A DNA stretch of 12,759 bases from an uncultured Clostridia bacterium. GTDB taxonomy: Bacteria; Bacillota; Clostridia; TANB77; CAG-508. Positions 1-7,148 of this stretch are shown here, piece by piece (the stretch's first letter is position 1; the number at the start of each line of letters is the position of its first letter). The notes under the pieces are model-generated. The model did not search any database. It saw nothing but the letters and a program-made list of their open reading frames with translations, and was not told the DNA's origin. The stretch lies in assembly GCA_944390505.1 (NCBI GenBank), contig CALXQF010000026.1, forward strand, positions 1 through 12,759, written 5' to 3'. The position numbers were made by a program, and so were the translations under genes.

Positions 1-452
1 CCTCTGATTTTATCGATTTTATCATATTCAATTTCAGGGAATATTAATTGTTCTTTTACACCCATTGAATAATTTCCTCTTCCATCAAAAGAATTGTTAG
101 ACACTCCTCTAAAATCTCTTACTCTTGGTAATGCTACATTAAATAGTTTGTATGCAAAATCATACATTTTTCCACTTCTTAATGTAACTTTACAACCAAT
201 GTTAACACCTTCTCTAATTTTAAAAGCTGCAATTGCTTTTTTGGCTTTGGTTACAATTGGTTTTTGACCTGTTATAATCATTAAATCATTCATTGTATTG
301 TCTAGTGCTTTTGGATTATCTTTCATATCTCCTAAACCAATATTAATTACAATTTTTTCTAATTTTGGAACTTCCATAATAGATTTGTAATTAAATTTTT
401 TCATTAATGCTGGAACTACTTCTTTTTGGTATTGTTCTTTTAATATTTCCAT
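1..452 (-). CDS. rplE: 50S ribosomal protein L5, 5' part (cut by window edge)
   Basis: L5 binds 5S rRNA and places it in the central protuberance of the large subunit. The first 150 codons are present and the frame is open to base 1; about 30 C-terminal residues, judged from the usual length near 180, lie outside. The protein begins [20 protein letters not shown], and the family blocks [44 protein letters not shown] and FPEIEYDKI are readable. ATG at 450-452 is the first start after an in-frame stop at 459-461 and matches the usual L5 N-terminus. Its Shine-Dalgarno sequence AGGAGG (467-472) sits 14 nt upstream, longer than the 7-9 nt seen for its neighbours. It follows rplX by 22 nt as the last visible gene of the operon. 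Confidence 0.96.
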   Translation of the reverse strand, partial: MEILKEQYQKEVVPALMKKFNYKSIMEVPKLEKIVINIGLGDMKDNPKALDNTMNDLMIITGQKPIVTKAKKAIAAFKIREGVNIGCKVTLRSGKMYDFAYKLFNVALPRVRDFRGVSNNSFDGRGNYSMGVKEQLIFPEIEYDKIDKIR

Positions 453-474
453 AAGTCTTTAATAGACCTCCTTC

Positions 475-783
475 CTATTTTAATTTATTTCCACATTTTT
501 TGCAAACACGTACTTTATTATCTCCTTCTACTAAATAGCCAATTCTTGTTGCTTTTCCACATTTAGGACATACAACATTTACTTTGCTACTATGTATGCT
601 ACATTCTACAGGAATAATTCCGCCTTCTTCACCTTGTTTTCTAGGTTTTACATGTTTTTTACGAATATTAACACCTTTTACAATTACTTTTTGTGTTTTT
701 GGAATTACTTCTAGAACTTCTCCTGTTTTTCCTTTATCATTTCCAGATAAAACTTTAACTGTATCACCTTTTTTTATTTTCAT
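475..783 (-). CDS. rplX: 50S ribosomal protein L24, four-cysteine form
   Basis: L24 is an early assembly-initiating protein of the large subunit that binds the 5' domain of 23S rRNA. The 102-residue product has the KOW motif at the N-terminus ([20 protein letters not shown], residues 2-21), then the [11 protein letters not shown] block near 37-47. The C-terminal half carries two CxxC pairs (Cys72/Cys75 and Cys94/Cys97), a probable zinc ribbon that is absent from, for example, the Bacillus subtilis protein. The ribosome-binding site GAGGTGA lies about 8 nt before the ATG. It is 22 nt from rplE, but the 167 nt separating it from rplN hold an inserted palindromic element. Confidence 0.97.
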   Translation of the reverse strand: MKIKKGDTVKVLSGNDKGKTGEVLEVIPKTQKVIVKGVNIRKKHVKPRKQGEEGGIIPVECSIHSSKVNVVCPKCGKATRIGYLVEGDNKVRVCKKCGNKLK

Positions 784-828
784 TTTATTTTCACCTCTTT
801 TTTTAGGATTTTTTGCAAATTATTGTTT

Positions 829-951
829 AAAACAAATCAAAAGCAAGTATTGCTAGGAAAGCTAAGAAAAAATCATGAGATTATACATTTTGTATATCGA
901 AGGATTTTTTCTGACGCTTGACAACGCAAGACGCCGCTTTTCATTTGTTTT
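829..951 (-). repeat. Palindromic intergenic element, copy A (between rplN and rplX)
   Basis: This 123-nt imperfect palindrome has outer arms AAAACAAATCAAAAGC (829-844) and GCTTTTCATTTGTTTT (936-951), which pair with one internal mismatch. Inside is a 10-bp stem, AGAAAAAATC with GATTTTTTCT, and an apical hairpin TATAC-ATTTT-GTATA near 881-895. Read on the minus strand it aligns along its whole length with the element at 4501-4621, sharing CGTCTT, CTTCGA, ATGTATA, TCTCAT, CCTAG and AATACT in order; identity is roughly 70-75% by eye. The right end coincides with the last base of the rplN stop codon. No coding potential was seen. It would be transcribed within the S10/spc mRNA, where it could fold into a long hairpin. 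Confidence 0.8.
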
Positions 952-1319
952 TATAGTACTTCTGGAGCTAAAGACAATATCTTCATATAATCTCCATCTC
1001 TTAATTCTCTAGCTACTGGTCCAAAGATACGAGTTCCTCTTGGTGTTTTGTCATCTTTAATAATAACTGCTGCATTTTCGTCAAATCTTAAATAAGAACC
1101 ATCTGCTCTTCTAATTGGCTTTTTTGTTCTTACTACAACTGCTTTTACAACGTCTCCTTTTTTAACAACGCCACCAGGTGTAGCTGTTTTAACAGAAGCA
1201 ACAATGATATCACCAATACCAGCATATTTTCTATATGAACCGCCTAAACATCTAATGCACATGATTTCTTTTGCACCGGTGTTATCAGCTACTTTTAGAA
1301 TACTTTGTTGTTGTACCAT
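951..1319 (-). CDS. rplN: 50S ribosomal protein L14
   Basis: L14 is a conserved large-subunit protein at the subunit interface that contributes to bridges with 16S rRNA. The 122-residue product is the usual length and shows the whole family pattern: [17 protein letters not shown] at the start, [24 protein letters not shown], and the C-terminal [15 protein letters not shown] block. The ATG at 1317-1319 has GGAGG 9 nt upstream. It lies 15 nt after rpsQ, as in the standard spc operon. Its stop codon touches the palindromic element at 829-951, so the normally short gap to rplX is enlarged. Confidence 0.98.
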   Translation of the reverse strand: MVQQQSILKVADNTGAKEIMCIRCLGGSYRKYAGIGDIIVASVKTATPGGVVKKGDVVKAVVVRTKKPIRRADGSYLRFDENAAVIIKDDKTPRGTRIFGPVARELRDGDYMKILSLAPEVL

Positions 1320-1334
1320 TTTTCTTTTCCTCCT

Positions 1335-1598
1335 TTATTTAATAATAGCTTTCTCCATTACTTCTACGACTCTCCATCTTTTATCTTTAGAAAGAGGTCT
1401 TGTTTCCATTACTTTTACCTTGTCGCCTGTTTGGCATTCATTTTTTTCATCATGTGCTTTTAATTTATATGTTCTTTTTTGAATTTTGCCATATGTTTTA
1501 TTCATAACATTTGTTTCAACAGCCACAACAACAGTTTTATTCATTTTATCAGAAACAACAGTACCAATCATTACTTTACGAAGATTTCTTTCTTCCAT
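1335..1598 (-). CDS. rpsQ: 30S ribosomal protein S17
   Basis: S17 is a primary binding protein for the 5' domain of 16S rRNA. The 87-residue product is of normal length and shows the OB-fold blocks of the family: [21 protein letters not shown] near residues 7-27, then [31 protein letters not shown] and a short C-terminus. The ATG at 1596-1598 is preceded by AAAGGAG at a spacing of about 7 nt. It sits between rpmC (26 nt upstream) and rplN (15 nt downstream), the canonical order. Confidence 0.98.
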   Translation of the reverse strand: MEERNLRKVMIGTVVSDKMNKTVVVAVETNVMNKTYGKIQKRTYKLKAHDEKNECQTGDKVKVMETRPLSKDKRWRVVEVMEKAIIK

Positions 1599-1624
1599 TT
1601 GGTTTCTCCTTTCTTTATAGTTTT

Positions 1625-1828
1625 CTATTTCTTCTCTTCTTCTAATTCTCTTTGTCTTAGAACTGTTTTAATTCTTGCAATGTCTTTTTTCACTTCTTTA
1701 ATTTTCATAGGATTATCTAAACCATTGGTTGCTAAACTAAATCTTAATTTAAACAATTCATTTTTTAGTTCTCCTAATTCTTTTTCTAAATCTGGTGAAG
1801 ACATTTCTTTTATTTTATTTATCTTCAT
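1625..1828 (-). CDS. rpmC: 50S ribosomal protein L29
   Basis: L29 is a small two-helix protein near the polypeptide exit tunnel, close to L23. The product chosen here has 67 residues beginning [20 protein letters not shown] and contains [17 protein letters not shown] followed by [19 protein letters not shown], all typical of L29. An in-frame GTG at 1840 would add four residues. The ATG at 1826-1828 is preferred because AGGTGG stands 8 nt before it and the resulting length matches the family. The first 14 nt overlap the end of rplP in another frame, which suggests translational coupling. Confidence 0.95.
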   Translation of the reverse strand: MKINKIKEMSSPDLEKELGELKNELFKLRFSLATNGLDNPMKIKEVKKDIARIKTVLRQRELEEEKK

Positions 1829-2258
1829 CGCTATCACCACCTATTTCAGTTTCTCTTTTGACAAACTTACATTTTACAGATAGTTTATTTGCTGCTAGTC
1901 TTAAAGCTTCTTTTGCAACATCTTCTGATACACCAGCAATTTCAAACATTACTCTTCCTGGTTTTACAGCTGCTACCCAGTATTCTACTGCACCTTTACC
2001 TTTACCCATACGAGTACCAATTGGTTTTGCAGTCATAGGTTTGTCTGGGAAAATTTTAATCCAAACTTTTCCACCTCTTTTAATATAACGAGTCATAGCA
2101 ACACGGGCTGCTTCTATTTGGTTAGAAGTAATTAACCCAATTTCTTGAGATTGTAAACCATATTCTCCGTCTGTTACAGTATTACCTCTTGTTGCTTTTC
2201 CTCTTACTCTACCTTTTTGTTGTTTTCTATATTTTGTTCTTTTTGGCATTAATGGCAT
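1815..2258 (-). CDS. rplP: 50S ribosomal protein L16
   Basis: L16 organises the A site and the elongation-factor region of the large subunit. The 147-residue protein shows MPKRTKYRK at the start, [45 protein letters not shown] and [10 protein letters not shown]. Its ATG at 2256-2258 shares one base with the rpsC stop (TAATG). The ribosome-binding site GGAGG lies inside the last rpsC codons, 7 nt away, so the two are probably translationally coupled. A second ATG three codons later would give the more usual MPKRTKY start, but the Shine-Dalgarno spacing favours the first. Confidence 0.98.
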   Translation of the reverse strand: MPLMPKRTKYRKQQKGRVRGKATRGNTVTDGEYGLQSQEIGLITSNQIEAARVAMTRYIKRGGKVWIKIFPDKPMTAKPIGTRMGKGKGAVEYWVAAVKPGRVMFEIAGVSEDVAKEALRLAANKLSVKCKFVKRETEIGGDSDEDK

Positions 2259-2920
2259 TATTGCTCTCCTCCTTCCACTACTTTCTTTTTCGTTGGAAGA
2301 ATTTCTCCTTTATAAATCCAAACTTTTACACCGATTTTTCCGTATGTGGTATCTGCTTCTGCAAATCCATAGTCAATATCTGCTCTTAAAGTTTGAAGTG
2401 GAATAGTACCTTCTTTATAGAACTCTGTTCTAGCCATGTCGGCTCCACCTAATCTTCCAGATACAGAAGTTTTAATTCCTAAAGCCCCTGCTTTCATTGT
2501 TTTTTGCATACATTGTTTCATTGCTCTTCTAAAAGAAATTCTTCTCTCTAATTGACCTGCAATGTTTTCTGCAACTAATTGTGCATCTAAATCAATATTT
2601 TTTACTTCAACAATATTTAAGTTAACTGTTTTTCCAATCATTTTTTCAAGTTCTGTTTTTAATGTTTCAGCAAGATTTCCACCTTTACCAATTACTAAAC
2701 CTGGTTTTGCTGTATAAACATTTACTTTTACAAATTTTGCAGTTCTTTCAATTTCGATTTTAGAAATGCCTGCAACATATAATTTTTTCTTAACATATTC
2801 ACGAATTTTGTGGTCTTCTACTAAATAATCACTAAAATTCTTTTTATCTGCATACCATTTTGAATTCCAGTCTTTAATAATTCCCACTCTTAATCCGTTA
2901 GGATCCATTTTTTGTCCCAT
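2258..2920 (-). CDS. rpsC: 30S ribosomal protein S3
   Basis: S3 lies at the mRNA entry channel of the small subunit and helps the ribosome unwind mRNA. The 220-residue product begins [20 protein letters not shown]. It has a type II KH domain with the GKGG loop at residues 78-81 ([10 protein letters not shown]), then the S3 C-terminal domain with [32 protein letters not shown] and [22 protein letters not shown]. Length and layout are normal. AGGAGG lies 10 nt before the ATG. The gene follows rplV after 19 nt and shares a base with rplP. Confidence 0.98.
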   Translation of the reverse strand: MGQKMDPNGLRVGIIKDWNSKWYADKKNFSDYLVEDHKIREYVKKKLYVAGISKIEIERTAKFVKVNVYTAKPGLVIGKGGNLAETLKTELEKMIGKTVNLNIVEVKNIDLDAQLVAENIAGQLERRISFRRAMKQCMQKTMKAGALGIKTSVSGRLGGADMARTEFYKEGTIPLQTLRADIDYGFAEADTTYGKIGVKVWIYKGEILPTKKKVVEGGEQ

Positions 2921-2939
2921 TTTGTTAAGTCCTCCTTTC

Positions 2940-3302
2940 TTATTCTCTTTCCTTTAACACTATTGTAATATGACTTGTTCTCTTTCTAATTCTTACTGCA
3001 CTACCTTTTGCAGCTGGTCTAATTCTTTTTAGAGTTGGACCTTGATTTGCATAAATTTCAGCAACATATAACTTTTCGTGTGCCATATGATGATTGTTTT
3101 CTGCATTGGCAATTGCAGATTTTAATAATTTTTCAATGATTTCGCTAGATGCTTTTGGAGCATATTTAACAATTGCTAAAGCTTCATCGATATCTTTGCC
3201 TCTGATTAAATCTGCTACGATTTTTACTTTTCTAGCAGATATTCTAGCATATCTTAAAGTTGCCTCTGCTGATGGAATCATTACTTCTTGCTTTTCTTCC
3301 AC
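2940..3302 (-). CDS. rplV: 50S ribosomal protein L22 (GTG start)
   Basis: L22 lines the polypeptide exit tunnel, where its hairpin loop contacts all six domains of 23S rRNA. The 120-residue product contains [20 protein letters not shown] near residues 14-33, the middle block [11 protein letters not shown], and the C-terminal loop [18 protein letters not shown] followed by [11 protein letters not shown]. It starts with GTG at 3300-3302, supported by AGGAGG 8 nt upstream. This gives an N-terminal extension of about 12 residues before the conserved part. An internal ATG at codon 8 has no ribosome-binding site. It is 61 nt downstream of rpsS, a slightly wide gap without clear structure. Confidence 0.97.
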   Translation of the reverse strand: MEEKQEVMIPSAEATLRYARISARKVKIVADLIRGKDIDEALAIVKYAPKASSEIIEKLLKSAIANAENNHHMAHEKLYVAEIYANQGPTLKRIRPAAKGSAVRIRKRTSHITIVLKERE

Positions 3303-3363
3303 TTTCTTTTCCTCCTTTTTATTTATGTTAAAACTTTTTACACATTATCTTTTCTCTCATTTA

Positions 3364-3648
3364 TTATTTTTTATCTGTTGATGTTGTTTTGTCTCCTGCA
3401 TGACCTTTGAATGTTCTTGTTGGTGCAAATTCACCTAGTTTGTGTCCAATCATTTCCTCTGTAATGTATACAGGAACATGTTTTCTACCATCATGAACTG
3501 CAATGGTGTGTCCGACCATTTGTGGATAAATAGTAGATGCTCTTGACCATGTTTTGATTACTTCTTTATTTCTACTTTCATTCATTGCTTCTACTCTTTT
3601 TAATAATTCAGGAGCAATAAATGGAACTTTCTTACTTGATCTTGACAT
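3364..3648 (-). CDS. rpsS: 30S ribosomal protein S19
   Basis: S19 sits in the head of the small subunit with S13 and contacts A-site tRNA. The 94-residue protein shows [19 protein letters not shown] at the start, [40 protein letters not shown] and [15 protein letters not shown], all standard. GGAGG precedes the ATG at 3646-3648. It lies 17 nt after rplB in the canonical order. Confidence 0.98.
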   Translation of the reverse strand: MSRSSKKVPFIAPELLKRVEAMNESRNKEVIKTWSRASTIYPQMVGHTIAVHDGRKHVPVYITEEMIGHKLGEFAPTRTFKGHAGDKTTSTDKK

Positions 3649-3665
3649 TTTCTTTCCTCCTTATA

Positions 3666-4493
3666 CTATTTTCTTCTCTTTGTGATAAACTTATTACTTA
3701 ATTTATTTTTCTTTCTTGTCTTATATCCTAATGCTGGTTTACCCCAAGGAGTCATTGGTCCTGCGTGTCCAACTGGTGCTTTACCTTCACCACCACCATG
3801 AGGGTGATCTACTGGGTTCATTACAGAACCTCTAACAGTTGGTCTAATTCCCATATGTCTTGTTCTTCCAGCTTTACCGATTTTTACGTTTTCGTGGTCA
3901 GTGTTTCCTACAGTTCCAATTGTAGCTTTGCATACTGCCATAATTAATCTCATTTCTCCAGAAGGTAATCTAACATGTGCATATTTTCCTTCTTTTGCCA
4001 TTAATTGAGCTTCTTGACCTGCAGCTCTTACTAATTTTCCACCTTGACCTGGATTTAATTCGATATTATGAATCATAGTACCTACTGGAATGTTTTCAAT
4101 TTTCATACAATTTCCTGGTTTGATATCTGCTTTGTCTCCAGAAACTACTTTGTCTCCATCTTTCAATCCAACTGGTGCTAAGATATATGCTTTTTCTCCA
4201 TCTTCATATTGAATTAATGCAATATTTGCACTTCTGTTTGGATCATACTCAATACCAATTACTGTTGCTGGTATATCTACTTTATTTCTTTTAAAATCAA
4301 TAATTCTATATTTTTGTCTGTTTCCTCCACCTTGATGTCTTACAGTAATTCTACCATATGAATTTCTACCAGCATTTTTCTTTTTTGTTGTAAGTAATGA
4401 TTTTTCTGGTTGCTTTTTTGTAATCTCATCAAATGTAGATACTGTCATATTTCTTCTGGATGGAGTATATGGTTTAAAATGTTTCATTCCCAT
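3666..4493 (-). CDS. rplB: 50S ribosomal protein L2
   Basis: L2 is required for subunit association and lies next to the peptidyl-transferase centre. The 275-residue product has the RNA-binding OB domain with [20 protein letters not shown] (residues 51-70), the SH3-like domain with [19 protein letters not shown], and the invariant DHPHGGGEG block at 229-237 containing the histidine close to the active centre. The start [14 protein letters not shown] matches the usual MAIKKYKP pattern. An in-frame TGA lies directly before the ATG at 4491-4493, so no longer start is possible. No purine-rich ribosome-binding site is present at a normal distance: only GTGATGA separates the start from the palindromic element at 4501-4621. 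Confidence 0.98.
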   Translation of the reverse strand: MGMKHFKPYTPSRRNMTVSTFDEITKKQPEKSLLTTKKKNAGRNSYGRITVRHQGGGNRQKYRIIDFKRNKVDIPATVIGIEYDPNRSANIALIQYEDGEKAYILAPVGLKDGDKVVSGDKADIKPGNCMKIENIPVGTMIHNIELNPGQGGKLVRAAGQEAQLMAKEGKYAHVRLPSGEMRLIMAVCKATIGTVGNTDHENVKIGKAGRTRHMGIRPTVRGSVMNPVDHPHGGGEGKAPVGHAGPMTPWGKPALGYKTRKKNKLSNKFITKRRK

Positions 4494-4500
4494 TCATCAC

Positions 4501-4621
4501 GAAATTTTGAAAAACTTCGTCTTACGTCGTTAAACTCAAAAATGTTTCTTCGACATACTATATGTATAGTCTCATCAATATTTTTTTCGTTTGCCTAGTA
4601 ATACTCGTTTTTGAAAATTTC
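4501..4621 (+). repeat. Palindromic intergenic element, copy B (upstream of rplB)
   Basis: This 121-nt imperfect palindrome has outer arms GAAATTTTGAAAAAC (4501-4515) and GTTTTTGAAAATTTC (4607-4621), which pair with a single mismatch at the same relative place as in the copy at 829-951. The inner parts are an AAAAAT/ATTTTT stem and an apical hairpin near 4551-4570, GACATAC-TATAT-GTATAGTC with one bulged base. It aligns with the reverse complement of 829-951, so the two copies face opposite ways. It ends 7 nt before the rplB start codon. It has no coding potential. Confidence 0.8.
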
Positions 4622-4627
4622 TCCCTC
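4621..4627 (-). promoter_or_regulatory. Orphan Shine-Dalgarno-like site, possibly the displaced rplB RBS
   Basis: On the minus strand GAGGGAG reads into the far end of the palindromic element, with no start codon at a usable distance. Joining this point directly to the other side of the element gives GAGGGA-GTGATGA-ATG, a good ribosome-binding site for rplB. It is inferred to be the original site, separated by the insertion. Confidence 0.45.
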
Positions 4628-4727
4628 GCTTTCTTATTTTATATTTACGGATATTTTTCCTGCTCCGTATAACAGATATTCTTTATTATCCTAGTATTTT
4701 CTAGTTAATTTTTATATTGCAAGGATT
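4622..4727. other. AT-rich spacer with a small hairpin
   Basis: This is the rest of the 234-nt gap between the 62-codon gene and rplB. TACGGA (4646-4651) pairs with TCCGTA (4664-4669) around a 12-nt loop, and there is a CTAG/CTAG repeat near 4690-4704. No T-run follows on either strand, so a terminator is unlikely. No open frame of interest was seen. Confidence 0.4.
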
Positions 4728-4916
4728 TTAATCTTCTCTAGCTTTTTCATTATCCATCCACGACTGATTTAGAAGACTTAGACTTGCTAATGGAGTATGT
4801 TTTAATTTTTCCATACATTCTTTAGCATAATCTTTTGATTCTAATTTTGAAAAGTTTCTCCTTGCAATTAGTGGGACCTCATACTTTTTTCTGAAATTTT
4901 TTTCTTTCTTATTCAT
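4728..4916 (-). CDS. Unrecognised 62-residue basic protein encoded between rplW and rplB
   Basis: The ATG at 4914-4916 is 2 nt after the rplW stop, and GGGAG within the last rplW codons stands 7 nt upstream, so translation is likely and may be coupled to L23. The product starts MNKKEKNFRKKYEVPLIARR, is lysine- and arginine-rich in its first half, and ends with the acidic SWMDNEKARED. No membrane segment, cysteine pair or signal peptide is visible, and I do not recognise the family. In the usual S10 operon rplB follows rplW directly, so this is an extra gene. It could be a lineage-specific ribosome-associated peptide, or the remnant of whatever brought in the 234-nt spacer. Codon use is AT-rich like its neighbours. 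Confidence 0.65.
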   Translation of the reverse strand: MNKKEKNFRKKYEVPLIARRNFSKLESKDYAKECMEKLKHTPLASLSLLNQSWMDNEKARED

Positions 4917-4918
4917 AA

Positions 4919-5266
4919 TTAAGCTCCCATAAAATGTTCTATACTATCTTTATATTTTTTCGTAACTTTTACTTCTTTTCCACCTTTTGTAAGGTAAGTC
5001 ATATCAGATGGGTTTGTATCAATTGTAACAATTGCTTTTTTCCAATCAGAAGTTTTTCCTGATGTTTTTCCCATTCTTTTTTCTTTTCCTTTAACGCTAA
5101 GAGTATTAACATTAATTACTTTTACTTCGAAAAGTTTTTCTACTGCATTGCGAATATCAATTTTAGTAGCTTTTTTATTTACTCTAAAGGTATACTTTCC
5201 TGCTTGTAATTCATCATTACTTTTTTCTGTAATAACTGGTGCTATAATTACATCTTCTGGTCTCAT
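4919..5266 (-). CDS. rplW: 50S ribosomal protein L23
   Basis: L23 sits at the exit of the polypeptide tunnel and is the docking site for trigger factor and signal recognition particle. The 115-residue product contains the family start RPEDVIIAPVITEKS, KYTFRVNKKATKIDIRNAVE and LFEVKVINVNTLSVKGK. It is longer than the common size of about 95-100 residues because of a C-terminal tail ending KKYKDSIEHFMGA. The ATG shares one base with the rplD stop (TAATG), and AGGAGG lies about 10 nt upstream within rplD. The tail also carries the ribosome-binding site of the next small gene. Confidence 0.97.
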   Translation of the reverse strand: MRPEDVIIAPVITEKSNDELQAGKYTFRVNKKATKIDIRNAVEKLFEVKVINVNTLSVKGKEKRMGKTSGKTSDWKKAIVTIDTNPSDMTYLTKGGKEVKVTKKYKDSIEHFMGA

Positions 5267-5889
5267 TATGCGTACACCTCCTCTAATTTTTTAACAGTAT
5301 CTTCTGTTACAACAAGATTTTTATGTTTTAATAAATCATAAACATTAATTGTTTCTACTTGAAGTGTTTTTACACCTTCAATATTTCTTGCTGATTTTTG
5401 AACAATTTCATCTTTTTGTGGTAAAAGAATAACTGCTTTTCCTTCTACTTTTAAATTATTTAAAATTCTTGCCATTTCTTTTGTTTTAATTTCTTTTAAT
5501 GGCAATTTTTCAACAACGATTAGTTCATTTTCTAATACTTTTGAACTAAGCATTGATTTAATTGCTAATCTCTTTTCTTTTTTGTTTACTGTGTAGTTAT
5601 AAGAACGTGGTTTTGGTCCTAATGCTACACCTCCACCAACCCAATGTGGTGCACGAATACTTCCTTGTCTTGCTCTACCAGTACCTTTTTGTCTCCATGG
5701 TTTTCTACCACCACCAGATACTTCTGCTCTTGTTTTGGTACTTTGTGTACCTTGTCTTTGATTTGCTAGGTAATTTACCATTACACTATGTACAACTGCT
5801 TCATTTGGAACAATACCAAATACTTCTTCTTTAAGCTCTAGTGTTTTTACTTTCTTACCTTCAATATCATATACGTCTACTTTAGGCAT
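5266..5889 (-). CDS. rplD: 50S ribosomal protein L4
   Basis: L4 lines the exit tunnel with an extended loop. In gamma-proteobacteria it also represses its own S10 operon; whether it does so here is unknown. The 207-residue product has the loop region QRQGTQSTKTRAEVSGGG, WRQKGTGRARQGSIRAPHW and GGGVALGPKPRSYNY in order near residues 43-100. The globular C-terminal part contains LSSKVLENELIVVEKL and LNNLKVEGKAVILL. GGAGG lies upstream of the ATG at 5887-5889. It is 30 nt from rplC and overlaps rplW by one base. Confidence 0.98.
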   Translation of the reverse strand: MPKVDVYDIEGKKVKTLELKEEVFGIVPNEAVVHSVMVNYLANQRQGTQSTKTRAEVSGGGRKPWRQKGTGRARQGSIRAPHWVGGGVALGPKPRSYNYTVNKKEKRLAIKSMLSSKVLENELIVVEKLPLKEIKTKEMARILNNLKVEGKAVILLPQKDEIVQKSARNIEGVKTLQVETINVYDLLKHKNLVVTEDTVKKLEEVYA

Positions 5890-5919
5890 TTTGTTTTCCC
5901 TCCTTATTTAATTTTCACC

Positions 5920-6552
5920 TTATTTACTTTTTACGCTTGTTTTTAGTTTTAGAATAGCACCTTTTGCTCCTGGTACACTACCTTTTACTAAAATTACATT
6001 TTTATCTAAATCTACTCTTACAACTTCTAAGTTTTGAATTGTAATTGTCTCTCTTCCCATATGTCCTGGTAATTTTTTCCCTTTAAATACTCTACCTGGT
6101 GTAGAAGTTGGTCCCATTGATCCTGGTCTTCTATGATACATAGAACCATGTCCCATAGGTCCTCTTGATTGTCCATGACGTTTAATAACACCTTGGAAAC
6201 CTTTTCCTTTTGAAATACCTTGAATATCTAATTTATCACCAGCTGTGAAAGTATCAGCTTTTAATTCGTCACCTACATTGATATTTTCTAAAGAATTTAA
6301 TCTAAATTCTCTTAAATGTTTTTTAGGTGTTAATTTTGATTTTGCGAAGTGACCTTTTACTGGTTTATTTACCTTATGTTCTTTTACCTCTCCAAATCCT
6401 AATTGTACTGCATTGTATCCATCTGTTTCTACAGTTTTTACTTGTACTACAGTACATGGACCTGCTTCAATTACTGTTACTGGAATTACTTTTCCTTGTT
6501 CATCAAAGATTTGAGTCATTCCAACTTTTCTTCCTATTAATCCTTTATTCAT
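5920..6552 (-). CDS. rplC: 50S ribosomal protein L3
   Basis: L3 is one of the two proteins that start assembly of the large subunit, with a long extension reaching towards the peptidyl-transferase centre. The 210-residue product begins [20 protein letters not shown]. It contains [17 protein letters not shown], the [19 protein letters not shown] block, the [20 protein letters not shown] segment and [20 protein letters not shown]. Length is normal. AGGAGG lies about 7 nt before the ATG. An 80-nt gap with a hairpin separates it from rpsJ. Confidence 0.98.
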   Translation of the reverse strand: MNKGLIGRKVGMTQIFDEQGKVIPVTVIEAGPCTVVQVKTVETDGYNAVQLGFGEVKEHKVNKPVKGHFAKSKLTPKKHLREFRLNSLENINVGDELKADTFTAGDKLDIQGISKGKGFQGVIKRHGQSRGPMGHGSMYHRRPGSMGPTSTPGRVFKGKKLPGHMGRETITIQNLEVVRVDLDKNVILVKGSVPGAKGAILKLKTSVKSK

Positions 6553-6573
6553 TTTATTTCCTCCTAACTATTG

Positions 6574-6595
6574 GCTAACAGATAATTCTATTAGC
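6574..6595 (-). other. Intercistronic hairpin between rpsJ and rplC
   Basis: On the minus strand GCTAATAG (6595-6588) pairs with CTGTTAGC (6581-6574) around a 6-nt loop: eight pairs, one of them G-U. It ends about 10 nt before the rplC ribosome-binding site and has no following T-run, so it is more likely an mRNA processing or stability element than a terminator. Confidence 0.45.
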
Positions 6596-6632
6596 TTGGT
6601 TTTGATGTTTATAAGGATACATCTTCCTGATT

Positions 6633-6965
6633 TTATAATTTAATTTCAATATCAACACCAGCTGGTAAATCAATTTTCATTAAATTGTCAACTGTTTTTT
6701 GTGTTGGGTAAAGAATGTCGATTACTCTTTTATGTGTTCTCATTTCAAATTGTTCTCTTGAATCTTTGTGTTTGTGTGGAGAACGTAAAATTGTAATAAC
6801 CTCTTTTTCTGTTGGTAATGGAATAGGACCTGATACCTTTGCTCCTGTTTTTTTAGCAGTATCTACTATTTTTTCAGCAGACTGTTCTAAAACAACATGA
6901 TCATAAGCTTTTAGTCTTATTCTGATTTTTTCACTTGTTACTGCATTTTCCTTTTTTGTTGCCAT
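6633..6965 (-). CDS. rpsJ: 30S ribosomal protein S10
   Basis: S10 is part of the small-subunit head and, with NusB, also acts in transcription antitermination. The 110-residue product has an N-terminal extension of about eight residues ([10 protein letters not shown]) before the conserved [20 protein letters not shown]. It continues with [40 protein letters not shown] and [12 protein letters not shown], all diagnostic. The ATG at 6963-6965 has GGAGGG 9 nt upstream. It is the first gene of the operon, preceded by a leader of about 250 nt and a consensus promoter. Confidence 0.98.
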   Translation of the reverse strand: MATKKENAVTSEKIRIRLKAYDHVVLEQSAEKIVDTAKKTGAKVSGPIPLPTEKEVITILRSPHKHKDSREQFEMRTHKRVIDILYPTQKTVDNLMKIDLPAGVDIEIKL

Positions 6966-7059
6966 TTAAAAATTCCCTCCTTCTTATTTTTTAGAGCTTT
7001 TGCTCTTATTTTTTGGTCGGAAGTTATAACGCACCCTGGTGTTTCGTTTATTACCAATA

Positions 7060-7092
7060 TAAAAACCCAAGCTTGCATGATAAATTCTTGGG
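7060..7092 (-). terminator. Candidate attenuator (intrinsic terminator) in the S10 leader
   Basis: On the minus strand CCCAAG (7092-7087) pairs perfectly with CTTGGG (7071-7066) across a 15-nt loop and is followed at once by TTTTTATA. The stem is only 6 bp, so termination would be partial. Its CC is also used by the alternative upstream pairing, which fits a switch. Confidence 0.55.
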
Positions 7093-7127
7093 ATAAGTGC
7101 TTTTACAATTTAACTTACCGCCCTGGT

Positions 7128-7148
7128 CTATGCCACGACATACTCCAT
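7128..7148 (-). CDS. Six-residue leader mini-ORF (MEYVVA)
   Basis: On the minus strand ATG GAG TAT GTC GTG GCA TAG is preceded by GGAGGG (7161-7156) at a 7-nt spacing, as good a translation start as those of the ribosomal genes. It lies directly upstream of the antiterminator arm, so a translating ribosome could affect folding. With only six sense codons, the coding claim rests on the ribosome-binding site alone. Confidence 0.4.
   Translation of the reverse strand: MEYVVA

Noticed and set aside
1479..1883. A plus-strand open frame of 134 codons across rpsQ, rpmC and rplP
   Set aside because: It is the antisense of three certain ribosomal genes, is rich in Phe/Ser/Ile as expected for a shadow of Lys/Glu-rich genes, and has no ribosome-binding site.
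6990..7015. Plus-strand terminator AGAGC-TTTT-GCTCT followed by TATTTTTT
   Set aside because: No plus-strand gene feeds into it and the stem is only 5 bp. It is better described as a minus-strand hairpin in the leader just before the rpsJ ribosome-binding site.
7020..7060. T-box-like sequence (AGGGTG) in the S10 leader
   Set aside because: The match stops after six bases, the rest of the T-box consensus and specifier stem are absent, and T-boxes control aminoacyl-tRNA and amino-acid genes rather than rpsJ.
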